From Photobacterium piscicola (GTDB taxonomy: Bacteria > Pseudomonadota > Gammaproteobacteria > Enterobacterales > Vibrionaceae): a stretch of DNA of 64,000 nucleotides. The notes under the pieces were generated by a model. That model worked only from the letters and a program-made list of their open reading frames with translations. It did not search any database and was not told the DNA's origin. Numbering within the stretch: position 1 is the stretch's first letter; every line of letters starts with the position of its first letter. Both the position numbers and the translations under genes were made by a program. Below are positions 31,007 to 40,175 of this stretch, one piece after another. Where the stretch lies: contig NZ_FUZI01000005.1 in NCBI RefSeq assembly GCF_900166965.1, positions 201,965 through 265,964 of the forward strand. Reading direction: 5' to 3'.

Positions 31007-31458
31007 AAGCAAGCCCCAGTATGAATGTAACCTTGCGGATTAATACACATTTTCGCCTGATTATTATTAGCCGTAAAGGTGATCTCACAACCTGATCCCG
31101 TCATACACTGACGCTCACTTTGTGGATTAAATGGCTGACCGAGTAAATTAAAACCAAAAAAATAGTTCGGGGTGATCGTGACCTGATCGTGTGCTGTCGT
31201 AAGATAATTTGTGGGGTTTTGTTGAGTCGTACAACCAAATAACGATTCGGTAATAGTCAAGGTAGCGCATGCTAATTGCTGTTGCTGCATGGCGCTAATT
31301 TGAATTTGACGCGCAATGGTAATCGCTTGATCACGCATTAGCTCAGCGCTAAAACTTGACTTAGAAGCATAGCGACTAGCTGCAGTGACGGAAATAATCG
31401 CCAATACAATAATCACCATCACCAATTCAATTAAGGTAAACCCTTGTTGTCGCGCCAC
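31003..31458 (-). CDS. mshC: MshC, type IV prepilin-like minor pilin
   Basis: A 151-residue pilin-like protein with leader MARQQG and FTLIELVMVIIVLA; cleavage after Gly 6. The globular domain is short with Cys pairs at about 96-150. It begins after a 96-bp gap that separates it from the major pilin gene mshA and that holds two hairpins, so its transcription may be reduced relative to mshA. Confidence 0.88.
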   Translation of the reverse strand: MARQQGFTLIELVMVIIVLAIISVTAASRYASKSSFSAELMRDQAITIARQIQISAMQQQQLACATLTITESLFGCTTQQNPTNYLTTAHDQVTITPNYFFGFNLLGQPFNPQSERQCMTGSGCEITFTANNNQAKMCINPQGYIHTGACL

Positions 31459-31478
31459 AGCCTTAACCTTTGCTCAAT

Positions 31479-31541
31479 AGTATTTAATGATGCTATTTCA
31501 AATAAAAATAACATCATTAAATAGCGCTCCAAAGAGCGCTA
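31479..31541 (-). terminator. Two tandem hairpins between mshA and mshC (attenuator candidate)
   Basis: First stem in the transcript: AGCGCTC / GAGCGCT around a 4-nt loop (31523-31540). Second: a perfect 12-bp inverted repeat TATTTAATGATG / CATCATTAAATA (31481-31492 and 31512-31523) with a 19-nt AT-rich loop. No long U-tract follows directly, so partial termination or mRNA 3'-end protection is more likely than full termination. Confidence 0.6.
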
Positions 31542-31554
31542 AATGTTAGTTAAC

Positions 31555-32022
31555 TTATTTAGATGAAGGATTACAGCCTGCACCAGGAACAACAACCGTT
31601 GTCGCTGCTTGAGAGACACTCTGTGCTTGAACGTAAGTTACCAAACATTCAGACGTACTATCATTACTTTTATATGTATACGCAATAGTATTGGGTTTAG
31701 GATATCCAGCTACCACTTTCCAGTCTTCTGCAAGACCAGTAACTGCCGAAATCAATGCAGCCGATGTTGCCGCCGGATAGCCATAAACAATAGCAATATT
31801 ATCCACAGAACCTGAGACTGCAGCTTCTTTACCTTGAATTGCAGCCTTACCATAAGTAATACCGGCTGCACCTTCAATCGCACCTTTTAAGCCTTGCAGT
31901 GAAGACGCACGCGCATCATCTTGAAGGTTCAAAAATTTAGGGGCTGCAGTAACGGCTAAAATACCTAAAATAACAATCACAACCACGAGTTCAATTAATG
32001 TAAAACCGTTTTGACGTTTCAT
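31555..32022 (-). CDS. mshA: MshA, major pilin of the MSH type IV pilus
   Basis: The structural pilin of the mannose-sensitive haemagglutinin pilus, used for surface attachment and biofilm start. The 155-residue precursor has leader MKRQNG, then FTLIELVVVIVILGILA; prepilin peptidase cleavage is after Gly 6. Two cysteines (about 124 and 150) would form the C-terminal disulfide loop. An AAAGGATGAC site precedes the ATG. It has a 590-bp leader region of its own. mshB, a second pilin gene, is absent, so this is the only full-length pilin here. Confidence 0.92.
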   Translation of the reverse strand: MKRQNGFTLIELVVVIVILGILAVTAAPKFLNLQDDARASSLQGLKGAIEGAAGITYGKAAIQGKEAAVSGSVDNIAIVYGYPAATSAALISAVTGLAEDWKVVAGYPKPNTIAYTYKSNDSTSECLVTYVQAQSVSQAATTVVVPGAGCNPSSK

Positions 32023-32612
32023 AATGTCATCCTTTTCCCTGTGTATTCACTTCAACTCGACCTTGAGTCGGTATGTAAGTAAATGAATGCCCTGCAATCA
32101 CATTAATTGCATTCAAGCACTAAATATTCGATATAATAAATAGTTTTATTTTCATTCGTTATTGAAACTAATGACCAATATTAAATTATGCTCAATCAAA
32201 ATAATGACCGTCGAAAATAACCACTAATGGTAACAATAGTGGTTTTTTACTAAAAAAATCATATTTACAAACAACAACTCAATGGACATTAATAACTAAA
32301 TAACAATAACTAACACAATCAGTAATGGGTATTTAACTGCATTAATTATAATTATTTATAGTAATATAAATAATTACTAAAATACGCGATTAGTTTCGCA
32401 TCCAGATAAAATATTACAATTTATTATTTGTAAGAAATTAATAACTAACTAAGTGATAATACCAATTTATATAGCCATTATTCTTTTACAGAATACCAAT
32501 GAACGTTAATTTCCCTATCAACTAAATTAACTGTTAATATATTTATTAATTATCAAAATAATAATTCAATCAATTATTACAACAATATTAAAAAGCTGTT
32601 ATTTATTCGCTA
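32023..32612. promoter_or_regulatory. AT-rich 590-bp gap upstream of mshA
   Basis: No open frame with coding character on either strand. This is where mshF and mshB occur in V. cholerae. It must contain the mshA promoter. It has one terminator-like hairpin (32219-32249) and otherwise long A/T runs; I could not assign a specific promoter. Confidence 0.5.
32219..32249. terminator. Terminator-like hairpin in the mshG-mshA gap
   Basis: AACCACTA / TAGTGGTT arms with a 10-nt loop, followed on the plus strand by TTTTTT and on the minus strand by a looser TATTTT. It could end transcription coming through from mshG, isolating mshA on its own promoter. Confidence 0.5.
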
Positions 32613-33833
32613 TTATCCAGCATTAGCAACATCTAACATTCCCCACATCGGTAAAAAGATACCAAGGGCAAGTAATAACACCATGGCTGATACCACCACT
32701 AATAACAGCGGTTCGATACGGGCAGTTAACGTCGCTAAGTCATAATCAACTTCACGGTCATAAAAATCAGCAGCTTCTAATAATAATTCGTCAATTTGCC
32801 CAGTCTCTTCACCAACGGCAATCATCTGTAGTACTAATGGCGTAAAAATATCAGTATTAGCCGCGGTTATTGCAATGCTACTGCCACTTTCAATGCCTAA
32901 TTTCATGTCTAATAACCGCTGCTCTAAAAAGCGATTATCTAATGCTTCTGCGGCCATTTTTAAGGCTTGATTTAATGGAACACCAGCACGCATCATTAGC
33001 GCAAAAGTACGAGAAAATCGAGCCATCAAAGCACGGTTAATAATAGTTCCGATAATAGGCGTTTTTAATCGCCACAGATCCCATTGCCGTTGTCCTTGGG
33101 GTGTATTACGCCACAACCTTATTCCAACCCACATTGCGCCAATGCCAATAACCATCAATGGCCAATAATAAACAAACAGATTTGAGGTCAATATTAATAC
33201 TTGAGTCGGCCAAGGTAAATCAACCCCAAACCGAGCAAACATACCGGCAAATTGAGGAATAACTTGAGTATTTAACACCACCATTGCCAGCCCAATCGCA
33301 ATCATAACAAACATCGGATAGCGAATTGCAGATTTAATCTGGCGCCGAGTATCCATTTCTTGTTGGTAGTAATTCGCCAACTGCAATAGGGTTTGATCTA
33401 ACCGTCCTGTATTTTCACCAACATGGATCATCGACACAAATAAATCAGAAAATACCCGTGGATGTTGCTGCATTGCCGCAGACAGTGAATGACCATTGGT
33501 CAGTTCAGTTGTCACATCAGCTAAAGTTGAGCGTAATAATAAATGACTGGCACTTTGCTCTAAACCTTTAAATGCACGTAACAATGGTACTCCCGCTTTG
33601 GTTAAGCTATAAAGCTGACGACAGAAAATCACCAAAACTTCAATGGGTAACTGCCGTTGCCATAACCCATCAAACGTTAATGATGGACGATGATGTGTTG
33701 CCAGTTTAATTTCTAATGGGATAATTCCTTGGCGTAATAATTGATCGGTTGCCGCCGATTGAGTTAAAGCTTCGACCTGTCCGCGTAAAATCGTCCCTTG
33801 AGCACCACGACCACGATAATTAAATCGTTTCAT
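32613..33833 (-). CDS. mshG: MshG, inner-membrane platform protein (GspF/PilC family)
   Basis: The 406-residue protein has two T2SF domains (about 70-193 and 273-396), each ending in hydrophobic helices, the standard architecture of the pilus assembly platform that the ATPases act on. It begins with the MKRFNYRGRGAQG segment typical of the family. It starts 7 bp after mshE. Confidence 0.95.
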   Translation of the reverse strand: MKRFNYRGRGAQGTILRGQVEALTQSAATDQLLRQGIIPLEIKLATHHRPSLTFDGLWQRQLPIEVLVIFCRQLYSLTKAGVPLLRAFKGLEQSASHLLLRSTLADVTTELTNGHSLSAAMQQHPRVFSDLFVSMIHVGENTGRLDQTLLQLANYYQQEMDTRRQIKSAIRYPMFVMIAIGLAMVVLNTQVIPQFAGMFARFGVDLPWPTQVLILTSNLFVYYWPLMVIGIGAMWVGIRLWRNTPQGQRQWDLWRLKTPIIGTIINRALMARFSRTFALMMRAGVPLNQALKMAAEALDNRFLEQRLLDMKLGIESGSSIAITAANTDIFTPLVLQMIAVGEETGQIDELLLEAADFYDREVDYDLATLTARIEPLLLVVVSAMVLLLALGIFLPMWGMLDVANAG

Positions 33834-33840
33834 TTATATA

Positions 33841-35556
33841 TTACCCAATATAGCCATCATAAAAATCCCCTTCCGCTAATGTCATCACTTCATCTAAGCT
33901 AGTGATACCCGCGTAAGCTAAGGCTAAGGCTGACTCAACCAATGGCCTATAACCAGCACTTTGTCGTGCGATTTGACTAAATAGAACCGCATTATTATTG
34001 CGTAATGCATCCATCATAGATTGGTCAAACTCTAATAATTCAAACACCCCAACACGACCTTTATAACCGGTAAAGTTACAACTTTGACAACCTAAACCTA
34101 AGTTAAAATGGTGTAATCGCTCATTAAAATCACGCGCTTGTAACCAACTTTTCTGCTCGTTTTCTAAGACTGCCTCTTGTGTACAATCTGGACATACACG
34201 CCGCACTAACCGTTGTGCTAATACGGCTCTTACTGCACTCGCAACTAGGTATCCTGGCGCCTGCATATCAATCATTCGTAACGCACTATCAATCGCATTA
34301 TTGGTGTGTAAAGTCGAGAGTACTAAATGGCCGGTTAATGCCGCACGTAAACCAATTTCAACGGTTTCTTGATCGCGCATTTCACCCACTAAAATCACAT
34401 CAGGATCTTGGCGTAAAAAAGTCCGTAAAATCGAAGAAAAAGTCAGCCCAATTTTATTATTAACTTGTACTTGATTAACGCGCGACAACCGATATTCAAC
34501 CGGATCTTCTGCGGTAATTAATTTTTTCCCCGGTTTATTAAGCTCATTAAGCGCACCATATAAGGTCGTAGTTTTTCCTGATCCTGTTGGCCCTGTCACT
34601 AAAATCATGCCATGTGGACGCTTTAACTGACGCCGAAGCCGTAACAGAAGATCATTGGGCATACCAATATGATCTAAATCGAGAATTCCAGCCGATTGAT
34701 CAAGTAATCGCATCACTACCGATTCACCGTATTGCACTGGCATTGTTGAGAGGCGAATATCAATTGAATGATCGCGAATCTTAATATTAAAGCGCCCATC
34801 TTGTGGTAAGCGTTTTTCTGATATATCCAGCCCACTCATTAACTTAAGCCGTAATACTAATGCCGCAGCAACACTATTTTCATTAAGTAATGTTTCATGC
34901 AAAATGCCATCGATCCGCTGCCGAATACGAAGTACATCTTCATCGGGCTCAATATGAATATCAGACGCCCCTACTTGCAGTGCATCTTCAAATAAGGAAT
35001 TGATCAGCTTAACCACTGTCATTTCATCATTATCACTATCATCAAATCCAAACCCATAATGAGTCTGAGTTTGATGCTCAGCATTTAGTTGCTCAGCAAA
35101 CGACGCAATTTCTTTAGTGCGACGATAATAACGATCAAAAGCCGTAATTAACTGTCGTTCAGGCACAATAACAAACTCGACCTGAAACTGTTGTAATTGG
35201 TTAAGTAAGGCTTCCTGCATAGCAAGATCGGCAGGATCACTCATTGCGATACGTAACACATCACCACGACGACCAATCACCAATGCACGTAACCGTCGCG
35301 CATGCACTTCTGATAATAAATTCACGGCGTCGCTATCAATAACAAGCCGAGTTAAATCGACCAACGGAATATCAAGCTGTCGCGCTAAAAACTGCAACAT
35401 TTGTTGTTCGCTAAGGAACCCCATACCAATTAAGGTATCACCTAATTTGCGTCCCGTTAGTTGCTGTTGCTGCAGAGCTTGATCCAGTTGTTGCTGCGCA
35501 ATAATATGATCATCAACCAACAGATCACCTAACCGTTTACGTAAGCGTATTTGCAT
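33841..35556 (-). CDS. mshE: MshE, pilus extension ATPase with c-di-GMP-binding domain
   Basis: Polymerisation motor of the MSH pilus. The 571-residue protein has an N-terminal MshEN domain with two 24-residue c-di-GMP motifs (8-31 starting RLGDLLV, and 37-60 starting KLGDTLI), a Walker A GPTGSGKTT at 322-330, a Walker B-type DVILVGEMRD, and a four-Cys zinc motif (CPDC ... CQSC). In V. cholerae, MshE binds c-di-GMP and this couples pilus extension to biofilm signalling. In the first motif the usual Gly is His 17, the second keeps Gly 46. Confidence 0.96.
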   Translation of the reverse strand: MQIRLRKRLGDLLVDDHIIAQQQLDQALQQQQLTGRKLGDTLIGMGFLSEQQMLQFLARQLDIPLVDLTRLVIDSDAVNLLSEVHARRLRALVIGRRGDVLRIAMSDPADLAMQEALLNQLQQFQVEFVIVPERQLITAFDRYYRRTKEIASFAEQLNAEHQTQTHYGFGFDDSDNDEMTVVKLINSLFEDALQVGASDIHIEPDEDVLRIRQRIDGILHETLLNENSVAAALVLRLKLMSGLDISEKRLPQDGRFNIKIRDHSIDIRLSTMPVQYGESVVMRLLDQSAGILDLDHIGMPNDLLLRLRRQLKRPHGMILVTGPTGSGKTTTLYGALNELNKPGKKLITAEDPVEYRLSRVNQVQVNNKIGLTFSSILRTFLRQDPDVILVGEMRDQETVEIGLRAALTGHLVLSTLHTNNAIDSALRMIDMQAPGYLVASAVRAVLAQRLVRRVCPDCTQEAVLENEQKSWLQARDFNERLHHFNLGLGCQSCNFTGYKGRVGVFELLEFDQSMMDALRNNNAVLFSQIARQSAGYRPLVESALALAYAGITSLDEVMTLAEGDFYDGYIG

Positions 35557-35559
35557 CTG

Positions 35560-36717
35560 TTAGCGCCTTTTAATCTGTAATGCCATAATTCGTTGCTGAA
35601 TAAATTGTTGTGATGCAGCAGAAAGACCACCATGTACCGCGCCTTGACGATAAGAGGTCAACGCTGCCATAAATTGCTGACTTCGTTCTTGTGCAATCGC
35701 AAGCCCCAACCACCAGCGGCCATCAGCCGCATCATGTAATACTAATTGTTGGTAACTACTAAGCGCTAAAGCGGTATTTTGTAACTGCTGAGCTAAAGCG
35801 GCTCGCATCGCCAAAAAAGCTACTGTATCAACATTTTGAGGTTGTTCTAATACCGTTAATGCCGCTTGTGGTTGTTGCTCGTTAACCAATAGTTTGGCTA
35901 AAGTTAAGCGTAATTCAGTATTATGAGGCTGGCGTTGTAACCCTTGCTGTAACATTGCTACAGCTTGGCGCTTATCACCACGTCCATAATATAACGCGGC
36001 TAATTTTTGACGAGCAACAACCCATTCAGGACGGTACTTTAACGCGGCTTCAAGATGCACAATCGCTTGGCGACTATTGGCTTGGCGTAATACTTTTTCA
36101 GCTTTGTTATATTCAACCATAGCCAGTTGTGCGGGGGTTAACGCTACCGTTTCAATCGATAATCGACCTACTTTACGCTTAGGCGTTACCGCTACATCTT
36201 TTGGGGATGAGGAAACCGGTGTATCTATCGTTGCTTGTTGCTCTGCTAATGCTTGTTGATAACCGCTGTCATAGCCTTGTTCATAGGAGCTTGCGAGCTC
36301 TTGTTTTATATCTAGACTATCAAGAGCGGGTTCAGCGATGGGCATCGCCGCCAATATTTTCAAGTCAGCAGCGGCTGATTTTGAAATTTGTGGGGGTAAT
36401 GTCTTCCCCTCTTGTTGCGTTTGTTTTGGCGTAGATACCACAGCGTTAGTCGAAACCACCGCTGTTATCGGCGGTGTAGATGGTGTAGATATTGCAGGTA
36501 AAGCAGCGATAGATGAGATGCTCACTGACACAACAGAAAATCGCAACCAATAAAGAATGCCACCAACTGACAGCAAAATGATCACCATAAAAATCATAGC
36601 TGTACCATAGCGCATGCGTTTATTTGGTAAAGGTTCGATTGTCGCAGCCTGTAATACTCTTGGCTCAACAGTAGATTGTTGCGTCAAAGCACTCAGACGA
36701 CGGTTTAATTCACTCAT
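35560..36717 (-). CDS. mshN: MshN, TPR-containing MSH assembly protein
   Basis: The 385-residue protein has an N-terminal cytoplasmic part, one membrane helix at about 36-58, a low-complexity Pro/Thr/Val-rich region and TPR-like helical repeats in the C-terminal half (about 205-380). The ATG at 36715-36717 overlaps the mshM stop as ATGA; the frame runs 10 codons further upstream but the overlap favours this start. TPR proteins of this kind act as assembly scaffolds in pilus systems. Confidence 0.88.
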   Translation of the reverse strand: MSELNRRLSALTQQSTVEPRVLQAATIEPLPNKRMRYGTAMIFMVIILLSVGGILYWLRFSVVSVSISSIAALPAISTPSTPPITAVVSTNAVVSTPKQTQQEGKTLPPQISKSAAADLKILAAMPIAEPALDSLDIKQELASSYEQGYDSGYQQALAEQQATIDTPVSSSPKDVAVTPKRKVGRLSIETVALTPAQLAMVEYNKAEKVLRQANSRQAIVHLEAALKYRPEWVVARQKLAALYYGRGDKRQAVAMLQQGLQRQPHNTELRLTLAKLLVNEQQPQAALTVLEQPQNVDTVAFLAMRAALAQQLQNTALALSSYQQLVLHDAADGRWWLGLAIAQERSQQFMAALTSYRQGAVHGGLSAASQQFIQQRIMALQIKRR

Positions 36718-37562
36718 AAATATTTCCAACCTAACCAGCGCCACCACACTCGACCAGATTGGCGCGCAGCAACAGTATCCGCAATCGCTATATTAATATC
36801 TTGGCAGCACAGATAGTGGCGTCGCTGGCTATAAGCAACTAATAATGCTTTGTGTGCTAATTGATTAATCAACCTCGGAATACCGCCACTCGCAAACCAA
36901 ATAGCTCGTGCTTGAGCAACAGAAAACAACTTGCTACAACAACCTGACAATAACAATCGATGCTCAATATAAGCGACAGCTTCAGCTTCATTTAATGCTA
37001 ATAACGTCGCTCGTAACGTAATTCGTTGTTGCAACTGGCGTAGTTGATAATGGGCTAAACGTTGATCTAATTCAGGCTGACCAATTAATACAATATGAAG
37101 TAGTTTTTCAAATTCAGTCTCAAGGTTCCCCAATAAACGAATCATTTCTAATGCGTCATCAGTCAATGCTTGAGCTTCATCAATAACGACAACCACCGCA
37201 TGACCATTTGCTTTACGCTGCAACAATTGATCATGAATATCAACCGTTAGTCGATGGCGATCACCATCAAATTTAAGCCCTAATTCAGAAGCCAATGCTA
37301 CTTGTAACGTCATTCCACATTGTGCTGGCGTCGGTAAATACACTAAATCATATTGTGGCGGTAAGCGATTGATTAACATGCGACAAATAAGAGTTTTCCC
37401 CGTACCCACTTCACCGGATAACTGCATTATTCCATCTCCCATAGCCAATCCAGCTAATAGGGTATCAATAGCTGTTAAATGGGTCGGCAAAGCATGAAAT
37501 AAAGCAGTATTAGGGGTAAGTGAAAATGGCGCTGAATGAAGGCCAAAGTGCGATAAATACAT
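36714..37562 (-). CDS. mshM: MshM, ExeA-type AAA ATPase
   Basis: The 282-residue AAA ATPase starts MYLSHFGLHSAPFSLTPN, the ExeA/GspA family signature. Walker A is GEVGTGKT at 50-57 and Walker B VVVIDEAQ near 122. These proteins help place the secretin in the cell wall. No membrane helix or peptidoglycan-binding domain is present, so MshM is the ATPase part only. It lies 3 bp after mshL. Confidence 0.92.
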   Translation of the reverse strand: MYLSHFGLHSAPFSLTPNTALFHALPTHLTAIDTLLAGLAMGDGIMQLSGEVGTGKTLICRMLINRLPPQYDLVYLPTPAQCGMTLQVALASELGLKFDGDRHRLTVDIHDQLLQRKANGHAVVVVIDEAQALTDDALEMIRLLGNLETEFEKLLHIVLIGQPELDQRLAHYQLRQLQQRITLRATLLALNEAEAVAYIEHRLLLSGCCSKLFSVAQARAIWFASGGIPRLINQLAHKALLVAYSQRRHYLCCQDINIAIADTVAARQSGRVWWRWLGWKYL

Positions 37563-37565
37563 AGG

Positions 37566-39209
37566 TTACTTATCTTCTGGAAACCATTCATTAACCAATG
37601 AACGTGAACGTTCAATCTCTTGTTGCCACGTTTGATCACTGACGACTGTTGGTTTCAATAAAATAACCAATTCTGTTTTTTGCTTCACTTTATTAATGTT
37701 ACGAAACAAATTACCCACCACTGGAATATCACCTAATAGTGGTACTTTTGAAACTTGATCTGTCATTGCGGTTTTCATCAAGCCACCAATCACAACCACA
37801 TCACCACTACGTGCATGAATAATTGAATCAGATTCACGAATAGTACTTTTCGCTAATGGTAATTGGTACACACCAAACTTAGCGCCAAGATCGACCGCTT
37901 TGATTTCATTTTTAATGTCAACCACCGCCGGATGAATATGCAACAACACTCCACCTTGATCATCAATTTGCGGCGTAACATCTAAGGAAATCCCAGAGAA
38001 AAAGGGCGTTAATTCAATATCAGGCGCCGCAGTGCTGTTATCACCAGAGACATTACTGCTCGATACATTGGTGACAAAATATTCATCACCACCCACTTTG
38101 ATCACCGCTTTTTGATTATTTGCCGCCGTCACTCGTGGGCTTGATAGCACATTAAGATCCCCTTGAGTTTCAAGAAAACTTAATACAGAGGTAAAATTAC
38201 CATCACTGATCGTAATATTGGTTTGGCCACCAAGCAGGTTTGAAACCGCATTACCGCCCGGTAATGCAGCAATGGCTGAGGCATCAATGATAGGTGTTGA
38301 ACCAACCACAATATTGGTTCCGCCAATACTGCGACTGATATTCTGCCAATTAATTCCTTGCTGATAGCTGTCATTCAACGTTACTTCCATGATCTTGGCT
38401 TCAAGTACCACTTGTCGAATTAAACGTTGTTGGGAAATACCCAAAAATTGTTTTACTTCACGTAATTCATTGGGAAAAGCACGCACAGAAATCAAGCCTG
38501 CCTGTGGCGAGACCATCACATTTCGACCATCACCATGACCAATCATACCCCGTACAACTTTTTCTAGCTGTTGCCAAAAGTCACTTTCAGAGGTGGTTTT
38601 TATGGTTGTTCCACCTGTAGTAGTACTGAGATCTTGATTTAAAATGGCATCATTATTGTCAACATCTACGCTGGTATTGTTTTCATTTGCTATTGAACCG
38701 GTCGTAATTGAGGTTAAGGACACCCCTTGACGCTGCAACTGTAAATAATCAACAGCAATAATATCGGTGCGCAGTGTGGCAGGAAAAACCTGAATAATAT
38801 TACCTTTACGGGTAATGCTATACCCATAAACATCATCAACAACATTGAGCACTTCATCTAATGTGACATCTTTTAACTGCAAGCTAATCAAGCCATTAAC
38901 ATTTGGATGGATCACTATATTAAATGGTGTGCCTTGCACTAAACTCGAAAAGAATACGTTGGCATCGACATTACGGGCATTCACTCGAAATCGTTTTTCT
39001 AATGCATGCGTAGGCAGCACTTGATCGGTATCGAGTGCGGGCATTAAATCAGCATTGACTGCGTCAGGTAATGCGAGCAGTGGTCGACTGGCTGCATCAT
39101 TAGCTGCTTGGTTAAGTGTTTGTTGTATAGCAACTGGAGCTTGGTGCCCCATTTGGGTAGAGCACCCCATTAATGAAGTGATAACCACACCAAGTATGAT
39201 TCGTTGCAT
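37566..39209 (-). CDS. mshL: MshL, outer-membrane secretin of the MSH pilus
   Basis: Forms the pore through which the pilus crosses the outer membrane. The 547-residue protein has a lipobox LMGC with the acylated Cys at residue 16, N-terminal N0/STN-like domains (VNARNVDANVFF ... ) and a C-terminal secretin domain with VPLLGDIPVVGNLFR. The frame runs six codons further to an ATG at 39227 that overlaps mshK; AAGGGA at good spacing before 39209 and the shorter lipoprotein signal favour the later start, but either could be used. Confidence 0.93.
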   Translation of the reverse strand: MQRIILGVVITSLMGCSTQMGHQAPVAIQQTLNQAANDAASRPLLALPDAVNADLMPALDTDQVLPTHALEKRFRVNARNVDANVFFSSLVQGTPFNIVIHPNVNGLISLQLKDVTLDEVLNVVDDVYGYSITRKGNIIQVFPATLRTDIIAVDYLQLQRQGVSLTSITTGSIANENNTSVDVDNNDAILNQDLSTTTGGTTIKTTSESDFWQQLEKVVRGMIGHGDGRNVMVSPQAGLISVRAFPNELREVKQFLGISQQRLIRQVVLEAKIMEVTLNDSYQQGINWQNISRSIGGTNIVVGSTPIIDASAIAALPGGNAVSNLLGGQTNITISDGNFTSVLSFLETQGDLNVLSSPRVTAANNQKAVIKVGGDEYFVTNVSSSNVSGDNSTAAPDIELTPFFSGISLDVTPQIDDQGGVLLHIHPAVVDIKNEIKAVDLGAKFGVYQLPLAKSTIRESDSIIHARSGDVVVIGGLMKTAMTDQVSKVPLLGDIPVVGNLFRNINKVKQKTELVILLKPTVVSDQTWQQEIERSRSLVNEWFPEDK

Positions 39210-39223
39210 ATTTTTATATCCCT

Positions 39224-39565
39224 TCATTGCTTAATATCGGTGCTAAATAGCGACAATTGCCACTGTTTTTTATTGCGGGTTAATATCACTGAACTGTCAT
39301 TAATTCGACTGACTCTATAGCCTGTTATATAACTGCCAACCGCCACTGTTTGACCACTTAAAATGGCACGACATTGCGGCTCACAAATAACACTTTGTAA
39401 TTGAGGTAATGCCGAACGCGAGTGGAGTGATGATGATCGTTGTTGTGTCCATGATAATGGTGCCGTAGGATCTTGCTGCGCGTGTACCTTTACCCCATAA
39501 AATAAACAGTAGATAACACATCCTGTTACTGTATATTTACCCACCAATAAAATCCTTACTTTCAC
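39224..39565 (-). CDS. mshK: MshK, small MSH assembly protein
   Basis: The 113-residue protein has an N-terminal hydrophobic/signal segment (about 11-27) and a small periplasmic domain with two cysteines (about 61 and 65). It resembles PilP-like lipoprotein partners of the secretin in position, though it is smaller. It overlaps mshJ by 29 bp and mshL by 4 bp if the upstream mshL start is used. Assignment is from position and size. Confidence 0.8.
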   Translation of the reverse strand: MKVRILLVGKYTVTGCVIYCLFYGVKVHAQQDPTAPLSWTQQRSSSLHSRSALPQLQSVICEPQCRAILSGQTVAVGSYITGYRVSRINDSSVILTRNKKQWQLSLFSTDIKQ

Positions 39566-40175
39566 CTAATGTATAGAGTTCTAGCTCAATACTAGCCCAT
39601 GGATATCGCGTTACTTGATAGTTTAAATTGCGCCAATAATACTTCACGGGTAACGCTTCAATCTGGGTTAAATAACGAATTACATCAAAGTATTTCCCTT
39701 CAAATGTCATTCGTAATGGATGAATAAAATAGCCTTGATCATTACCATTCATCAGTTGCATCGCAGGTAATGACACCATCGTTTGTAAACGCAAACCATG
39801 ACTGTGACGTAATACTTGTTCCAGTAAATACGGCATTTTAGTGGGTGAAACTAATCGACCTATCGTCTGTTGTAACTGCAGTTCTAATTGCGCATCTTTA
39901 CTAGTCAATAAATTGATTTGATTATCAATTTTTTTATTGGGGCTTTGTGCTAATTTTTGCTGTAAACGCTGAATATCATGTTTAACCGTTATAATATTAT
40001 TGGCCGTAACACGAATAGTATTGGTCTGATTTTGCAATTGCAGCCATTGTGGCTCAAGCACCATAAACACCCCAATGAAGAAAATTGCCATCCAACCAGA
40101 AATTGCAATCAGCCATTGTTCACGTGCAGATAAACCACTGAATCGTTGTTGCCATTCATACCAGATAATCTTCAT
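39537..40175 (-). CDS. mshJ: MshJ, PilO-like inner-membrane alignment protein
   Basis: The 212-residue protein has one membrane helix (about 23-42), then a coiled coil (about 45-95) and a small ferredoxin-like periplasmic domain; this is PilO/GspM architecture. It would join MshI in the alignment complex linking platform and secretin. It immediately follows mshI. Confidence 0.85.
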   Translation of the reverse strand: MKIIWYEWQQRFSGLSAREQWLIAISGWMAIFFIGVFMVLEPQWLQLQNQTNTIRVTANNIITVKHDIQRLQQKLAQSPNKKIDNQINLLTSKDAQLELQLQQTIGRLVSPTKMPYLLEQVLRHSHGLRLQTMVSLPAMQLMNGNDQGYFIHPLRMTFEGKYFDVIRYLTQIEALPVKYYWRNLNYQVTRYPWASIELELYTLGESKDFIGG

